Notes under the pieces: model-generated | Database searches by the model: none | What the model was told of the DNA's origin: nothing | Seen by the model: the letters and a program-made list of their open reading frames with translations, nothing else | DNA from: a gamma proteobacterium endosymbiont of Lamellibrachia anaximandri | GTDB taxonomy: Bacteria > Pseudomonadota > Gammaproteobacteria > Chromatiales > Chromatiaceae | Assembly: GCA_016756855.1 (NCBI GenBank) | Contig: JAESPD010000027.1 | Span: forward strand, 1 to 48,789 | Length of the DNA: 48,789 nt | Direction of reading: 5' to 3' | Shown here: positions 1-6,833 of the stretch, one piece after another | Numbering within the stretch: position 1 is the first letter of the stretch | Layout: every line of letters starts with the position of its first letter | Program-made: the position numbers and the translations under genes

Positions 1-115
1 CGTCATGCTTCTTGCGCGAGAAACGCTCTTCCTGGGCGGCTGCTGTGACCTTTCCGTCTTGGACCAGGGCCGCCGCGCTATCGTGATAAAACGCTGAAAT
101 TCCTAAAATGTTCAT
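1..115 (-). CDS. Carbamoyltransferase, 5' end only (cut by window edge)
   Basis: The minus strand from 115 encodes the first 38 residues of a NodU/CmcH-type carbamoyltransferase, beginning [16 protein letters not shown], and stays open to the left edge. These codons are identical in DNA to the start of the complete gene whose ATG is at 21133. Bases 1-127 equal 21019-21145 exactly, and the two copies diverge at base 128. The family O-carbamoylates sugars or secondary metabolites using carbamoyl phosphate. The fragment may be a second gene copy with a different upstream region. It may instead be an assembly-graph overlap, because exactly 127 bases is a common k-mer length. Everything downstream of residue 38 lies outside the window. 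Confidence 0.75.
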   Translation of the reverse strand, partial: MNILGISAFYHDSAAALVQDGKVTAAAQEERFSRKKHD

Positions 116-127
116 TCCCGAACTCTA
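1..127. repeat. 127-bp exact direct repeat of 21019-21145
   Basis: Comparing the two stretches base by base gives a perfect match from 1 to 127. The match stops at 128 (a versus g at 21146). It covers the carbamoyltransferase start codon, 38 codons and 12 bases upstream. The left limit of the repeat is the window edge, so its true length is unknown. Confidence 0.95.
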
Positions 128-660
128 AGATATTAAAATTATAATGATCAGAAGGCTTGCTGAGTGGTGATCGAGGCAGCTATGGCTTCCGTTGACGGAT
201 CGGCGGGCAAAGGCGGAAATTTTCCAAACCTGTAGGCGCTCACTTCTTAATTTCGTAATCCCAAATAGATTCCTCGCCCGATACCCTGGATAACAAGCCC
301 GCGCAGTTTAGCATCTTTCTACTGCATGACAACACTCTGCGAACGGGATCCTGGCCTGGTCAATCTGTGTTTACATGAGTTTGCTAAGTTAGGTAAAAGG
401 CCACCTTCTATCAACTTGATAAATAGTGTAGGTGCCGAGGAATAAAAATCCTATTTCGATCATTCGATTCCCCTGAAATCCTAAAACACAAACTTTTTGA
501 ATACTGTGGACAGGCTCACATCGGGGACTTTAGAATGGATATTAATATAAGGGGGATCGGCTACGCAGCCATGGGCAATACGCAAAAAATTGAGGGTATG
601 ACTCCCCAATGATTCAGGTGGATCTGTTCTATTGAAATTCTCCGTTAATCATTCCAACTA
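128..660. other. Intergenic region without a recognisable gene
   Basis: This stretch of 533 bases lies between the divergent carbamoyltransferase fragment and an SGNH hydrolase gene. It is AT-rich and I see no coding frame with support on either strand. On the minus strand a TATAAT-like hexamer occurs near 138-143 and could serve the carbamoyltransferase, but no good -35 partner is visible. It probably carries the promoters of the two divergent genes. Confidence 0.5.
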
Positions 661-1371
661 ATGAAAAATGGCAAACAGACATACAGACGGCTGTTCTATA
701 TATACTTGTTGCTGCTTCATATCATCCTGGTTCTGCTCTTTCTCAAGTCGGATTTTATGGAGTCGTATGTAGGGAAACGCTTTAAGCAGGAATTGACGCC
801 GTATTATCATGCCTTAGTTGCCTTTCAATCCCGTGTCGATGCGAGTCTGAATGCTGGATATACCCTTTTTATCGGGGATAGCCAGATACAGGGATTGTGC
901 GTGACTTGTGTTGAAGACAAATCGGTAAACTATGGGATCGCTTCAGATACCACCGTAGGTGTTCTAAGTCGGTTGCCGGAATATAAATCTCTTGATAAAG
1001 CGCGTGCTGTGGTTCTTCAGGTGGGTGTCAATGATCTGCCCAGGCGGGCTGACAATGATGTCGTTTCCAATTACCAAGCTATCCTGAATAGGCTGCCCGA
1101 TGATTTGATTATTGTATTGGCGGCAATTTTTCCCATCGACAGCGCCTTGGCAGAAAACTCGTCTCGGAGTAACCGGCGCATAAAATCCCTGAATATGAAG
1201 TTGAAAAAACTCTGTGGCAGTGATCCGCGCTGTCGTTACATTGATAGTGGTGGCAGGTTACAGGATAATAGCGGGAATTTAAGAACCGATTATCATTTGG
1301 GGGATGGTGTTCATTTGAACCCAGCCGGATATCGTGTCTGGATCAATGAGCTGAAGCCGCAGCTGGACTAG
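661..1371 (+). CDS. SGNH/GDSL-family hydrolase-like protein with N-terminal membrane anchor
   Basis: A 236-residue protein with one hydrophobic segment at about residues 11-28, which should anchor it with the rest outside the cytoplasm. The SGNH blocks are visible: FIGDSQ holds the probable nucleophile Ser, GVNDL fits block III, and DGVHLNPAGY fits the C-terminal Asp-x-x-His block. Such proteins often add or remove acyl groups on extracellular polysaccharides. The next gene, an acyltransferase 37 bases downstream on the same strand, supports a role in sugar O-acylation, though the substrate is unknown. No clear ribosome binding site precedes the ATG. The gene is visibly more AT-rich than the core genes to the right, which suggests acquisition by transfer. 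Confidence 0.75.
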   Translation: MKNGKQTYRRLFYIYLLLLHIILVLLFLKSDFMESYVGKRFKQELTPYYHALVAFQSRVDASLNAGYTLFIGDSQIQGLCVTCVEDKSVNYGIASDTTVGVLSRLPEYKSLDKARAVVLQVGVNDLPRRADNDVVSNYQAILNRLPDDLIIVLAAIFPIDSALAENSSRSNRRIKSLNMKLKKLCGSDPRCRYIDSGGRLQDNSGNLRTDYHLGDGVHLNPAGYRVWINELKPQLD

Positions 1372-1408
1372 CTGGTGGATTCGTCACTCCAAATTTTAGG
1401 ATTGAAAT

Positions 1409-2485
1409 ATGCAAATCAAGGATAAGCAGCGCTACTATGAAATTGATTTGCTGCGTTTTCTTGCAGCCGTGGCCGTGGTGTTTTTTCACTATACGTTTCG
1501 GGGGTTCGCAGCCAATGATATGAGCATCTTATCGTTCCCTGTATTAGCGGAAGTCTTCAAATATGGAGCTTTAGGTGTAGACCTGTTCTTTATTATCAGT
1601 GGCTTTGTGATCCTGATGACTGCAGTCAACAAGGATTACACCGCATTTGTAATTTCCCGAATTACTCGAATCTATCCCGCGTTTTGGGCAAGTGTTACCC
1701 TGACGGCTTTAGTAATCGTATTTATCGGTGGTGATAGATACCAGGTTACTTTGTCACAGTATATCTACAATCTTCCAATGGTCAGTGGCTTCCTCGATAT
1801 TAAATTTGTCGATGGTGTGTATTGGAGTCTGTTGGTAGAAATTAAATTCTATTTTTTGATTTTCCTGCTGGTCCTGACCAATAAGCTTAAGTGGATCAAG
1901 TATTTTCTTGGTTTGTGGCTTGTTTTGACATTGGTGAATGTTTTTCATGAAATGGGTGGGGCACTTGGTTTTTTCTTTTTTCCCAAGTGGTCGGCTTACT
2001 TTATTGCAGGAGCGATGTACTTCATAATCCGGCAGGAGGGGCCAAGTATCTACAAAGTGGCCGTGATCGTCTTGTGTCTCTACATATCGCTTTTTCAAGC
2101 TTTTGAGAGAGCCGATGTAGCGAGCGTGCAATTTAATACTCACTTTTCGAGGGTTACGACAGGTATTGTGATCAGCGGATTTTATGTGCTGTTTGGTTTT
2201 ATCGCTATGGGTAAGACCAGATTGATAAACAAGAAAGTCTTTATCTTTTATGGCGCCTTGACCTATCCACTTTATCTCATCCACCAAAATATCGGTTTTA
2301 TGATTTTTAATTCGCTTGGGGAGATTGTGAATAAATATGTTCTTCTTGTGGGTGTGATTGCTTTGTCGCTCTACCTCGCTTTTTTGATTAACAAGCATGT
2401 AGAACGGCGCTTTGGCAGGCCGTTTAAAAATCTGCTGACTGTTGGTGTTGAAAGGTTGACTCCAGCGACGGAGAAAGCGAGGTAG
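1409..2485 (+). CDS. Membrane acyltransferase, acyltransferase-3 (OafA-like) family
   Basis: A 358-residue, largely hydrophobic protein with about ten predicted membrane helices. The N-terminal segment EIDLLRFLAAVAVVFFHYTF is the family signature, with the conserved His near residue 27 thought to act in acyl transfer. A second family-typical region, VYWSLLVEIKFY, follows around residues 138-149. These enzymes move acetyl or other acyl groups from the cytoplasm onto surface sugars. The neighbouring SGNH protein (661-1371) is a natural partner, because free-standing acyltransferase-3/SGNH pairs are common in O-antigen and exopolysaccharide modification. Composition is AT-rich like the preceding gene. 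The gene ends 29 bases before a strong hairpin terminator shared with the opposing tRNA-Lys. Confidence 0.85.
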   Translation: MQIKDKQRYYEIDLLRFLAAVAVVFFHYTFRGFAANDMSILSFPVLAEVFKYGALGVDLFFIISGFVILMTAVNKDYTAFVISRITRIYPAFWASVTLTALVIVFIGGDRYQVTLSQYIYNLPMVSGFLDIKFVDGVYWSLLVEIKFYFLIFLLVLTNKLKWIKYFLGLWLVLTLVNVFHEMGGALGFFFFPKWSAYFIAGAMYFIIRQEGPSIYKVAVIVLCLYISLFQAFERADVASVQFNTHFSRVTTGIVISGFYVLFGFIAMGKTRLINKKVFIFYGALTYPLYLIHQNIGFMIFNSLGEIVNKYVLLVGVIALSLYLAFLINKHVERRFGRPFKNLLTVGVERLTPATEKAR

Positions 2486-2514
2486 GGTAGCGGTGCTACA
2501 TGTTGCCGCACAAA

Positions 2515-2552
2515 AATAAGGGGGGCGGATGAGTATCATCCGCCCCCTTATT
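2515..2552. terminator. Bidirectional rho-independent terminator
   Basis: AATAA-GGGGG-CGGATGA pairs with TCATCCG-CCCCC-TTATT around a three-base loop (GTA), with a single extra G bulged. The A/T flanks give a U-tract in both directions. It sits between the acyltransferase (+) and tRNA-Lys (-) and should stop both transcripts. Confidence 0.85.
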
Positions 2553-2562
2553 TTATTGAGTA

Positions 2563-2638
2563 TGGTGGGTCGTGCAGGGATCGAACCTGCGACCACCTGA
2601 TTAAAAGTCAGATGCTCTACCAACTGAGCTAACGACCC
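2563..2638 (-). tRNA. tRNA-Lys (anticodon TTT)
   Basis: The minus strand gives a complete 76-base cloverleaf starting GGGTCGTTAGCTCAGTTGGT and ending with an encoded CCA. The acceptor stem GGGTCGT pairs with ACGACCC. The T loop GGTTCGATCC is canonical, and the anticodon loop CTTTTAA gives anticodon UUU, for lysine AAA/AAG codons. Its 3' end faces the AT-rich SGNH/acyltransferase pair, a classic position for integrated DNA. Confidence 0.97.
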
Positions 2639-2739
2639 GCAATTTGGGAGGGGGAATGTTACCCTAACTTGCTATTGGAGTGAAGAGCCAATAGCCTATT
2701 TTTTTGGCGAAACTTTTTCGGGTGATTCTGCAGGGAGAA

Positions 2740-3378
2740 TCAGGCATTTGGCGTTGCCGGTGGTGTCGGGGACGTTGGAATCAGCGCCACTTCATCACCA
2801 TCTTCCAACAGGGTAAATGACTCGGAAAACTGTTTGTTGACAGTGGTTCGGATCAGTTTATCCTCGAACATGGCGGCATAATCAGATTTACGCACGCGCA
2901 GTAGTTTGAGAAGCGACTCTATATTGGTGACTGAGGGAGGGAGAATCATCTCTTCAGTCTGTTTGCCCAATTTGTTGACCAGCCAAGAGAAGTAGAAGAT
3001 TTTGATGCGGCGCTCGGTAGATGGATCGGTATTCCGCTCATAACCAACCGCTTCCAGACGAGCAAGGTAGTCTTGCCAATTCTGCAGGTGATTCTTTCCC
3101 AGGTCGTAGAGAGTCTCCCATGAGAAAATGCCCGTGTCGTGCCCATCGTCAAAGATCGGGCGAATGGCGTACTGACCCTGGGGTTCAATCTTATCGATAT
3201 TCACATTTTCCTTTCCAGTGACTGGCGCCGGATCAGCTTTTACCTCGGCCGCAGTGGAAAAAACCCGCAAATATTCACAGGGCAGTTCAAAGCTTGCTCC
3301 GTCGGAAAAGCGTAATGCCAGCAGGCGTGATTTTTTGTGGAGACTGATTTCAACGGGGTAGGGGGATTCTGTACTCAT
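2740..3378 (-). CDS. DUF971 (gamma-butyrobetaine hydroxylase-like N-terminal domain) fused to a MoaD/ThiS-like domain
   Basis: The chosen ATG at 3378 gives 212 residues; a longer TTG-started frame to 3447 has no family support. Residues about 5-110 are a DUF971 domain, with PCEYLRVFST and the signature YAIRPIFDDGHDTGIFSWE. This fold forms the N-terminal part of gamma-butyrobetaine and trimethyllysine hydroxylases. Residues about 125-205 resemble MoaD/ThiS beta-grasp proteins (IKIFYFSWL... ending LLEDGDEVALIP). The C-terminus lacks the Gly-Gly needed for sulfur carriage and ends in a Pro/Thr-rich tail, so thiocarboxylate chemistry is unlikely. The gene lies 80 bases downstream of a TauD-like dioxygenase on the same strand, effectively the second half of a split hydroxylase. 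Its function is unknown. Confidence 0.7.
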   Translation of the reverse strand: MSTESPYPVEISLHKKSRLLALRFSDGASFELPCEYLRVFSTAAEVKADPAPVTGKENVNIDKIEPQGQYAIRPIFDDGHDTGIFSWETLYDLGKNHLQNWQDYLARLEAVGYERNTDPSTERRIKIFYFSWLVNKLGKQTEEMILPPSVTNIESLLKLLRVRKSDYAAMFEDKLIRTTVNKQFSESFTLLEDGDEVALIPTSPTPPATPNA

Positions 3379-3458
3379 GATTCTGCCCGGTACGGGATAT
3401 ATGTTGCAGGGGGGCGGATGTTGGCACAGATTGGTCGTTCTCTTCAACCTGCCTCTGT

Positions 3459-4343
3459 TCAGGTTTCCTTGATTCGGTCAAAATACCTGGCGCGGTAGAG
3501 TAGGCGCTGCTGTCCGTGATCTTCGAATCCGCTCCGGGTGTGCAGGACGTTATTGCTGACAAGTCCCTGACCTGCCTGAAGTTTTCCCCGGTAGTGCCAA
3601 GCTGTGCTGGTTTTAAGGGTCTGTTTGAGAAAATCCACGGCTTCATCCAGCAAGGGAATCTCTCCCCATTCGATACTGCGGGTACGGTCTGTGTAGCGCA
3701 TGTGCAGGTGGCCATTCGGGTAGACTGCGAAAACCGGGCCGCTGCGGGCTGGGCGCAACTCTTTCCCTTCTACAATATTGGCTGGAATCGTCATTGCCCT
3801 GGGATGCATGAGGGCGCGAATGAAGTCGGGATTCTTATCGCGGACCAACAGATAGACGATTTCGTGATCCAGCAGATCATTTTCACCACCTTCCGCTGCA
3901 GGATTGACACAGTGCAGCAGCAGACCGTGGATCTGATGATCCAGTGGATTGTAGTATCCGTCAGTATGCCAGGCGATCGGGCGGGTAGTGTAGGGGATAT
4001 ATCCCTGATGCAGTGCATCCGACTGGACGGTAAGCGAGGTGATTGCGTCTTCATCCGCGCACATATTGTGGTCCAGGTGTTCCAATCCGAAACGGCGGCC
4101 CAAATCGCGAATTATATTCTTGTCAGAGTCGTGCCCGGAGAGGCCGGCCCAGATGGCCATATTAGCCTTGCGGCAGAGACGGTGGATCTCCTGATATTCA
4201 GATTCGCTCAGGTTTCGTGGATCCTTTATCTCCACTACCAGATCCCCAAGGGACTCAGGATAGTCCTTGAGTTTTGCCTCCCGCCAGGCCGTGTAAGCGC
4301 TCTTCTGATCCAGATCGAATGGATTTTCCGCTGCTATGTTCAT
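3459..4343 (-). CDS. TauD/TfdA-family Fe(II)/2-oxoglutarate-dependent dioxygenase
   Basis: A 294-residue cytoplasmic enzyme. The iron facial triad is visible as H126-x-D128 (in AWHTDGYYNPL) and H268 (in NNVLHTRSGF). R280 is the likely 2-oxoglutarate carboxylate ligand (QRLLYRARYF). The family hydroxylates small molecules such as taurine, gamma-butyrobetaine or carnitine precursors using O2 and 2-oxoglutarate. The adjacent downstream gene supplies a DUF971 domain, the N-terminal domain of gamma-butyrobetaine hydroxylase, so the two products may form a complex. The substrate cannot be told from sequence. The 112-base gap upstream is shared with the divergent ubiT gene. Confidence 0.85.
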   Translation of the reverse strand: MNIAAENPFDLDQKSAYTAWREAKLKDYPESLGDLVVEIKDPRNLSESEYQEIHRLCRKANMAIWAGLSGHDSDKNIIRDLGRRFGLEHLDHNMCADEDAITSLTVQSDALHQGYIPYTTRPIAWHTDGYYNPLDHQIHGLLLHCVNPAAEGGENDLLDHEIVYLLVRDKNPDFIRALMHPRAMTIPANIVEGKELRPARSGPVFAVYPNGHLHMRYTDRTRSIEWGEIPLLDEAVDFLKQTLKTSTAWHYRGKLQAGQGLVSNNVLHTRSGFEDHGQQRLLYRARYFDRIKET

Positions 4344-4379
4344 AAAAAGCGATTCTCGCAGATTGCACTGACTATTGGT

Positions 4380-4393
4380 ATGATCTGAATGAT
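4380..4393. promoter_or_regulatory. Degenerate FNR/ANR-like box upstream of ubiT
   Basis: ATGAT-CTGA-ATGAT matches the FNR consensus TTGAT-N4-ATCAA at 7 of 10 positions. It lies about 63 bases before the ubiT start, similar to the better box at 9435-9448 ahead of the ubiU/ubiV operon, and the two share the core ATGATCTGAAT. Weak alone, it is supported by the known FNR control of ubiT and ubiUV in E. coli. Confidence 0.35.
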
Positions 4394-4455
4394 TGACATC
4401 TCCATACCTTCAGTTTGTAGGGAAGCGTAATTATCACATTGAATGAGCACTACTC

Positions 4456-4938
4456 ATGATGCAAGCCATAGCAAAACGCCCGCGTCTGCCAAGACCTCTC
4501 TCCCTGCCGCTTCGTCTGGTACCTGAGCGAGCGCACAGCCTGGTTTTGGGCAAGATGCTGAATTATCTTTTTGCCACTGAACGTGCAGAGGGTGAATTGG
4601 ACTTCCTGGAAGACCGGATTGTACGCATCCAGGTGACCGATGCGAGCTTGAGTTATGCCCTCTCTCTGCGAGACGGTCTCATCGCTGGTGTGAATGGAGG
4701 TGAGCCTGCGAATCTCACAATCAGTGGGACTGTTTACGACTATATGCTGCTGATTACCGGTCGAGAAGATCCAGACACGCTCTTTTTTCAGCGGCATCTG
4801 CTGATGGAAGGGGATACCGACCTCGGGGTGCATCTGAAAAATATGCTGGCGGCCGTGGATCTGGATGCGCTTCCTGTTCCACAGGCATTTCGGCCGATGA
4901 TGGATCAATGTCTCTCTTTCTATGAAAGATTGGCCTGA
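4456..4938 (+). CDS. ubiT: UbiT, SCP2-domain accessory factor for O2-independent ubiquinone synthesis
   Basis: A 160-residue protein with a single SCP2-type lipid-binding domain spanning roughly residues 35-145. The stretch FFQRHLLMEGDTDLGVHLKN is characteristic of UbiT (YhbT). In E. coli UbiT works with UbiU and UbiV to make ubiquinone without oxygen, probably by binding isoprenoid intermediates; UbiU and UbiV are encoded nearby on the opposite strand (5938-7829). Two adjacent ATG codons start the frame and there is no strong ribosome binding site, so the start is uncertain by one codon. The gene is convergent with murI, 63 bases away. A degenerate FNR-like box lies upstream at 4380-4393. 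Confidence 0.88.
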   Translation: MMQAIAKRPRLPRPLSLPLRLVPERAHSLVLGKMLNYLFATERAEGELDFLEDRIVRIQVTDASLSYALSLRDGLIAGVNGGEPANLTISGTVYDYMLLITGREDPDTLFFQRHLLMEGDTDLGVHLKNMLAAVDLDALPVPQAFRPMMDQCLSFYERLA

Positions 4939-5001
4939 CGATCTTTCCGTCTTGCTGGCTGCCTAAGCTTAATGGTGCGCATGGCGCCGCCGACCGTAGA
5001 A

Positions 5002-5790
5002 TCAAACGGGTAGTGGATTGACCTGGTTGGGGTCTCCCCAGAGTCGGGAGATCAATCTTGCGGTTCGCTCCGGTGAGCCGCTGCTCCAGAATTGTGTGTT
5101 GCCGCCGGTTTTCGCCATTCCAAGCAGGTTGTTTGATCGGAGACGTCGCCTGAGTTCCTGGGCAACGGCAAGTCCCGTATCGATGACCTGGATCCCCTCG
5201 CCGGCATAAATTCCGATAGCCTCTTTGAGAAAGGGGAAATGGGTGCAGCCCAGAACCAGGGTGTCGGCTCCCCGCTTGAGCAGCGGTTTGACCTGGTCTG
5301 CCACGATCTGCCGGGTTTCTGGGCTATCGTGTTCCGCGTGTTCGACCTGTTCCACCCAGCCGTTGCAGGGCTGGACGATGACTTCTGCGCCGTTTCCGTA
5401 TTGATCCAGCAGTGCCTGAAATTTTTCGCTGCCGAGGGTGCCCTCTGTCGCGAGAATTGCCACCACACCGCTACGGCTCTCTTTGATGCCTGGTTTTACC
5501 CCCGGTTCCATGCCGATGATAGGGACGGGGAATTCGCTCCTCAGGAGAGAAACTGCGGCAGCGGTTGCTGTGTTGCAGGCGACGACGACTGCCTTTGCTC
5601 CCTGCTGCTCAACCAGAAAACGGGTGATGGCAATTGCCCGTTGCACTACGTATCCGCTGGTTTTTGAACCGTATGGGAGATGCCCGCTGTCTGCGACATA
5701 GAGCAGATCTTCCGTCGGCATCAGTTCGTGGATATGGCTGAGCACAGAGAGGCCGCCAATGCCTGAGTCGAAGATACCGATGGGGGGCAT
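5002..5790 (-). CDS. murI: Glutamate racemase
   Basis: A 262-residue enzyme interconverting L- and D-glutamate for peptidoglycan. The N-terminal motif PIGIFDSGIGGLSV, the first catalytic Cys at C72 (VACNTATAAA) and the second at C182 (LGCTHFPF) are all present, and the length is normal. It sits downstream of ubiV on the same strand, separated by 147 bases that hold a large inverted repeat array (5799-5946). It may therefore be read from its own promoter rather than from the ubi operon. The start ATG at 5790 has no obvious ribosome binding site. Confidence 0.95.
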   Translation of the reverse strand: MPPIGIFDSGIGGLSVLSHIHELMPTEDLLYVADSGHLPYGSKTSGYVVQRAIAITRFLVEQQGAKAVVVACNTATAAAVSLLRSEFPVPIIGMEPGVKPGIKESRSGVVAILATEGTLGSEKFQALLDQYGNGAEVIVQPCNGWVEQVEHAEHDSPETRQIVADQVKPLLKRGADTLVLGCTHFPFLKEAIGIYAGEGIQVIDTGLAVAQELRRRLRSNNLLGMAKTGGNTQFWSSGSPERTARLISRLWGDPNQVNPLPV

Positions 5791-5798
5791 GAGGCTAA

Positions 5799-5946
5799 AA
5801 AGGTTAAAGGTTAAAGGTTAAAGGCAAAAGGAGGCCGTGCCACCGGATAAGCCAAACGTTGTCGTTATTAAAATTCATAAAATACTTGCACATAACAAAC
5901 ACCGACACATATTCTGAATACCTTTAACCTTTAACCTTTAACCTTT
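5799..5946. repeat. 26-bp perfect inverted repeat built of tandem heptamers
   Basis: Three and a half copies of GTTAAAG run in tandem at 5799-5824, and their exact reverse complement (CTTTAAC copies) occupies 5921-5946. The arms pair perfectly over 26 bases around a 96-base AT-rich spacer. The right arm overlaps the last codons and stop (5938-5940) of ubiV. The structure could terminate or stabilise the ubi transcript. It is an unusual element rather than a standard terminator. Confidence 0.9.
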
Positions 5947-6828
5947 CAATCTTTCCATCCCCGCGCCTCCATGCCAGTAACCATCGCAGGTTCCCAGGGG
6001 AACATAACGGTCGAGCGGGGGAGGGGGTTCGTCCTGTAATGCCTGGTGGAATGCCTCGACGATGCATCCGGTATGTTGAGATTGCGGGCTGATGCGCAGG
6101 ACGTCCACGTCAAGCCGTTTTATCTCCGCAGTTTCCGGTAACAGGTTGCAGGTGAGGGAGGAGACTGTCTGGATGCCGTTCAGGGCGAGGAACGGCTTTT
6201 TCTCCTGGGTGGAGAGGAGACGGCCGTCGGGGTAATCCAGGCATTTGTACTGGCAGTCATCCTTCGGGAGATTATGTGAACGGGCGGTAAAACAGCGGGC
6301 TGAAAGCGTCAGCGGCATCCGTCCAAAGGCAAAGATTTCAGTTTCCACCCCTTCGGGTCGTTCGGCCTGCATCTCCGCGAGCGTCTCCTTGGAGAGCTCA
6401 ATCGGCATTACCCATCGCTTCAGGCCTTTGTTTGCCAATACCTGCAGGGTCGCTGGATTGTAGATATTGACTGTCGGACCGGTGACAAAGGGGACGCCCT
6501 GTTTGATGAGCAGTTGTACCGCCCCCATATCGTTGGCCTCGACCATAAACCGGCTATTTTCACAGAGACGGCGCAGGGTCAGCATCTCAGACTCCGCCTC
6601 CAGCAGCGACAGGGTGGAAAGCACCACCTCTTTTCCTGCGCTGCTCAGCCGGTCGGCCAGATCAAACCAGTCTTCGGTACGCAGGCTGCGGCGTTTTGAG
6701 CAGACCGTTTCACCGAGATAGACGATGTCTACCGGCATCTCCGCCACTTCTGCATAGAAGTCGAAGATATCGTCACGCGACCAGTAAAAGAGATTGGGAC
6801 CAAGAGAGAGTCGTGGGTTGCTGCTCAT
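5938..6828 (-). CDS. ubiV: UbiV, U32-family iron-sulfur protein for O2-independent ubiquinone hydroxylation
   Basis: A 296-residue member of the peptidase-U32-like family. The four [4Fe-4S] ligands known in E. coli UbiV have counterparts here: C43, C180, C193 and C197 (SARC...DDCQYKC). UbiV forms a complex with UbiU that hydroxylates the ubiquinone ring anaerobically, with prephenate as the oxygen donor in E. coli. The ATG lies only 5 bases after the ubiU stop codon, so the two are translationally coupled. The C-terminus (MERLKG) is encoded within a heptamer repeat array that continues past the stop. Confidence 0.93.
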   Translation of the reverse strand: MSSNPRLSLGPNLFYWSRDDIFDFYAEVAEMPVDIVYLGETVCSKRRSLRTEDWFDLADRLSSAGKEVVLSTLSLLEAESEMLTLRRLCENSRFMVEANDMGAVQLLIKQGVPFVTGPTVNIYNPATLQVLANKGLKRWVMPIELSKETLAEMQAERPEGVETEIFAFGRMPLTLSARCFTARSHNLPKDDCQYKCLDYPDGRLLSTQEKKPFLALNGIQTVSSLTCNLLPETAEIKRLDVDVLRISPQSQHTGCIVEAFHQALQDEPPPPLDRYVPLGTCDGYWHGGAGMERLKG

Positions 6829-6833
6829 AGTGA

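Noticed and set aside
1754-2623. A 289-codon minus-strand frame opposite the acyltransferase, running through tRNA-Lys
   Set aside because: It includes the tRNA as coding sequence and has low-complexity, non-protein-like composition.
2740-3378. MoaD-like domain considered as a molybdopterin or thiamine sulfur carrier
   Set aside because: The C-terminal Gly-Gly is missing and no moaE, moeB or thiF-like gene is nearby.
3516-4388. A 290-codon plus-strand frame opposite the dioxygenase
   Set aside because: The minus-strand frame has all TauD active-site residues; this one is a shadow.
5799-5946. Tandem heptamers considered as a CRISPR array
   Set aside because: Seven-base repeats without unique spacers, arranged as inverted arms, are not a CRISPR array.
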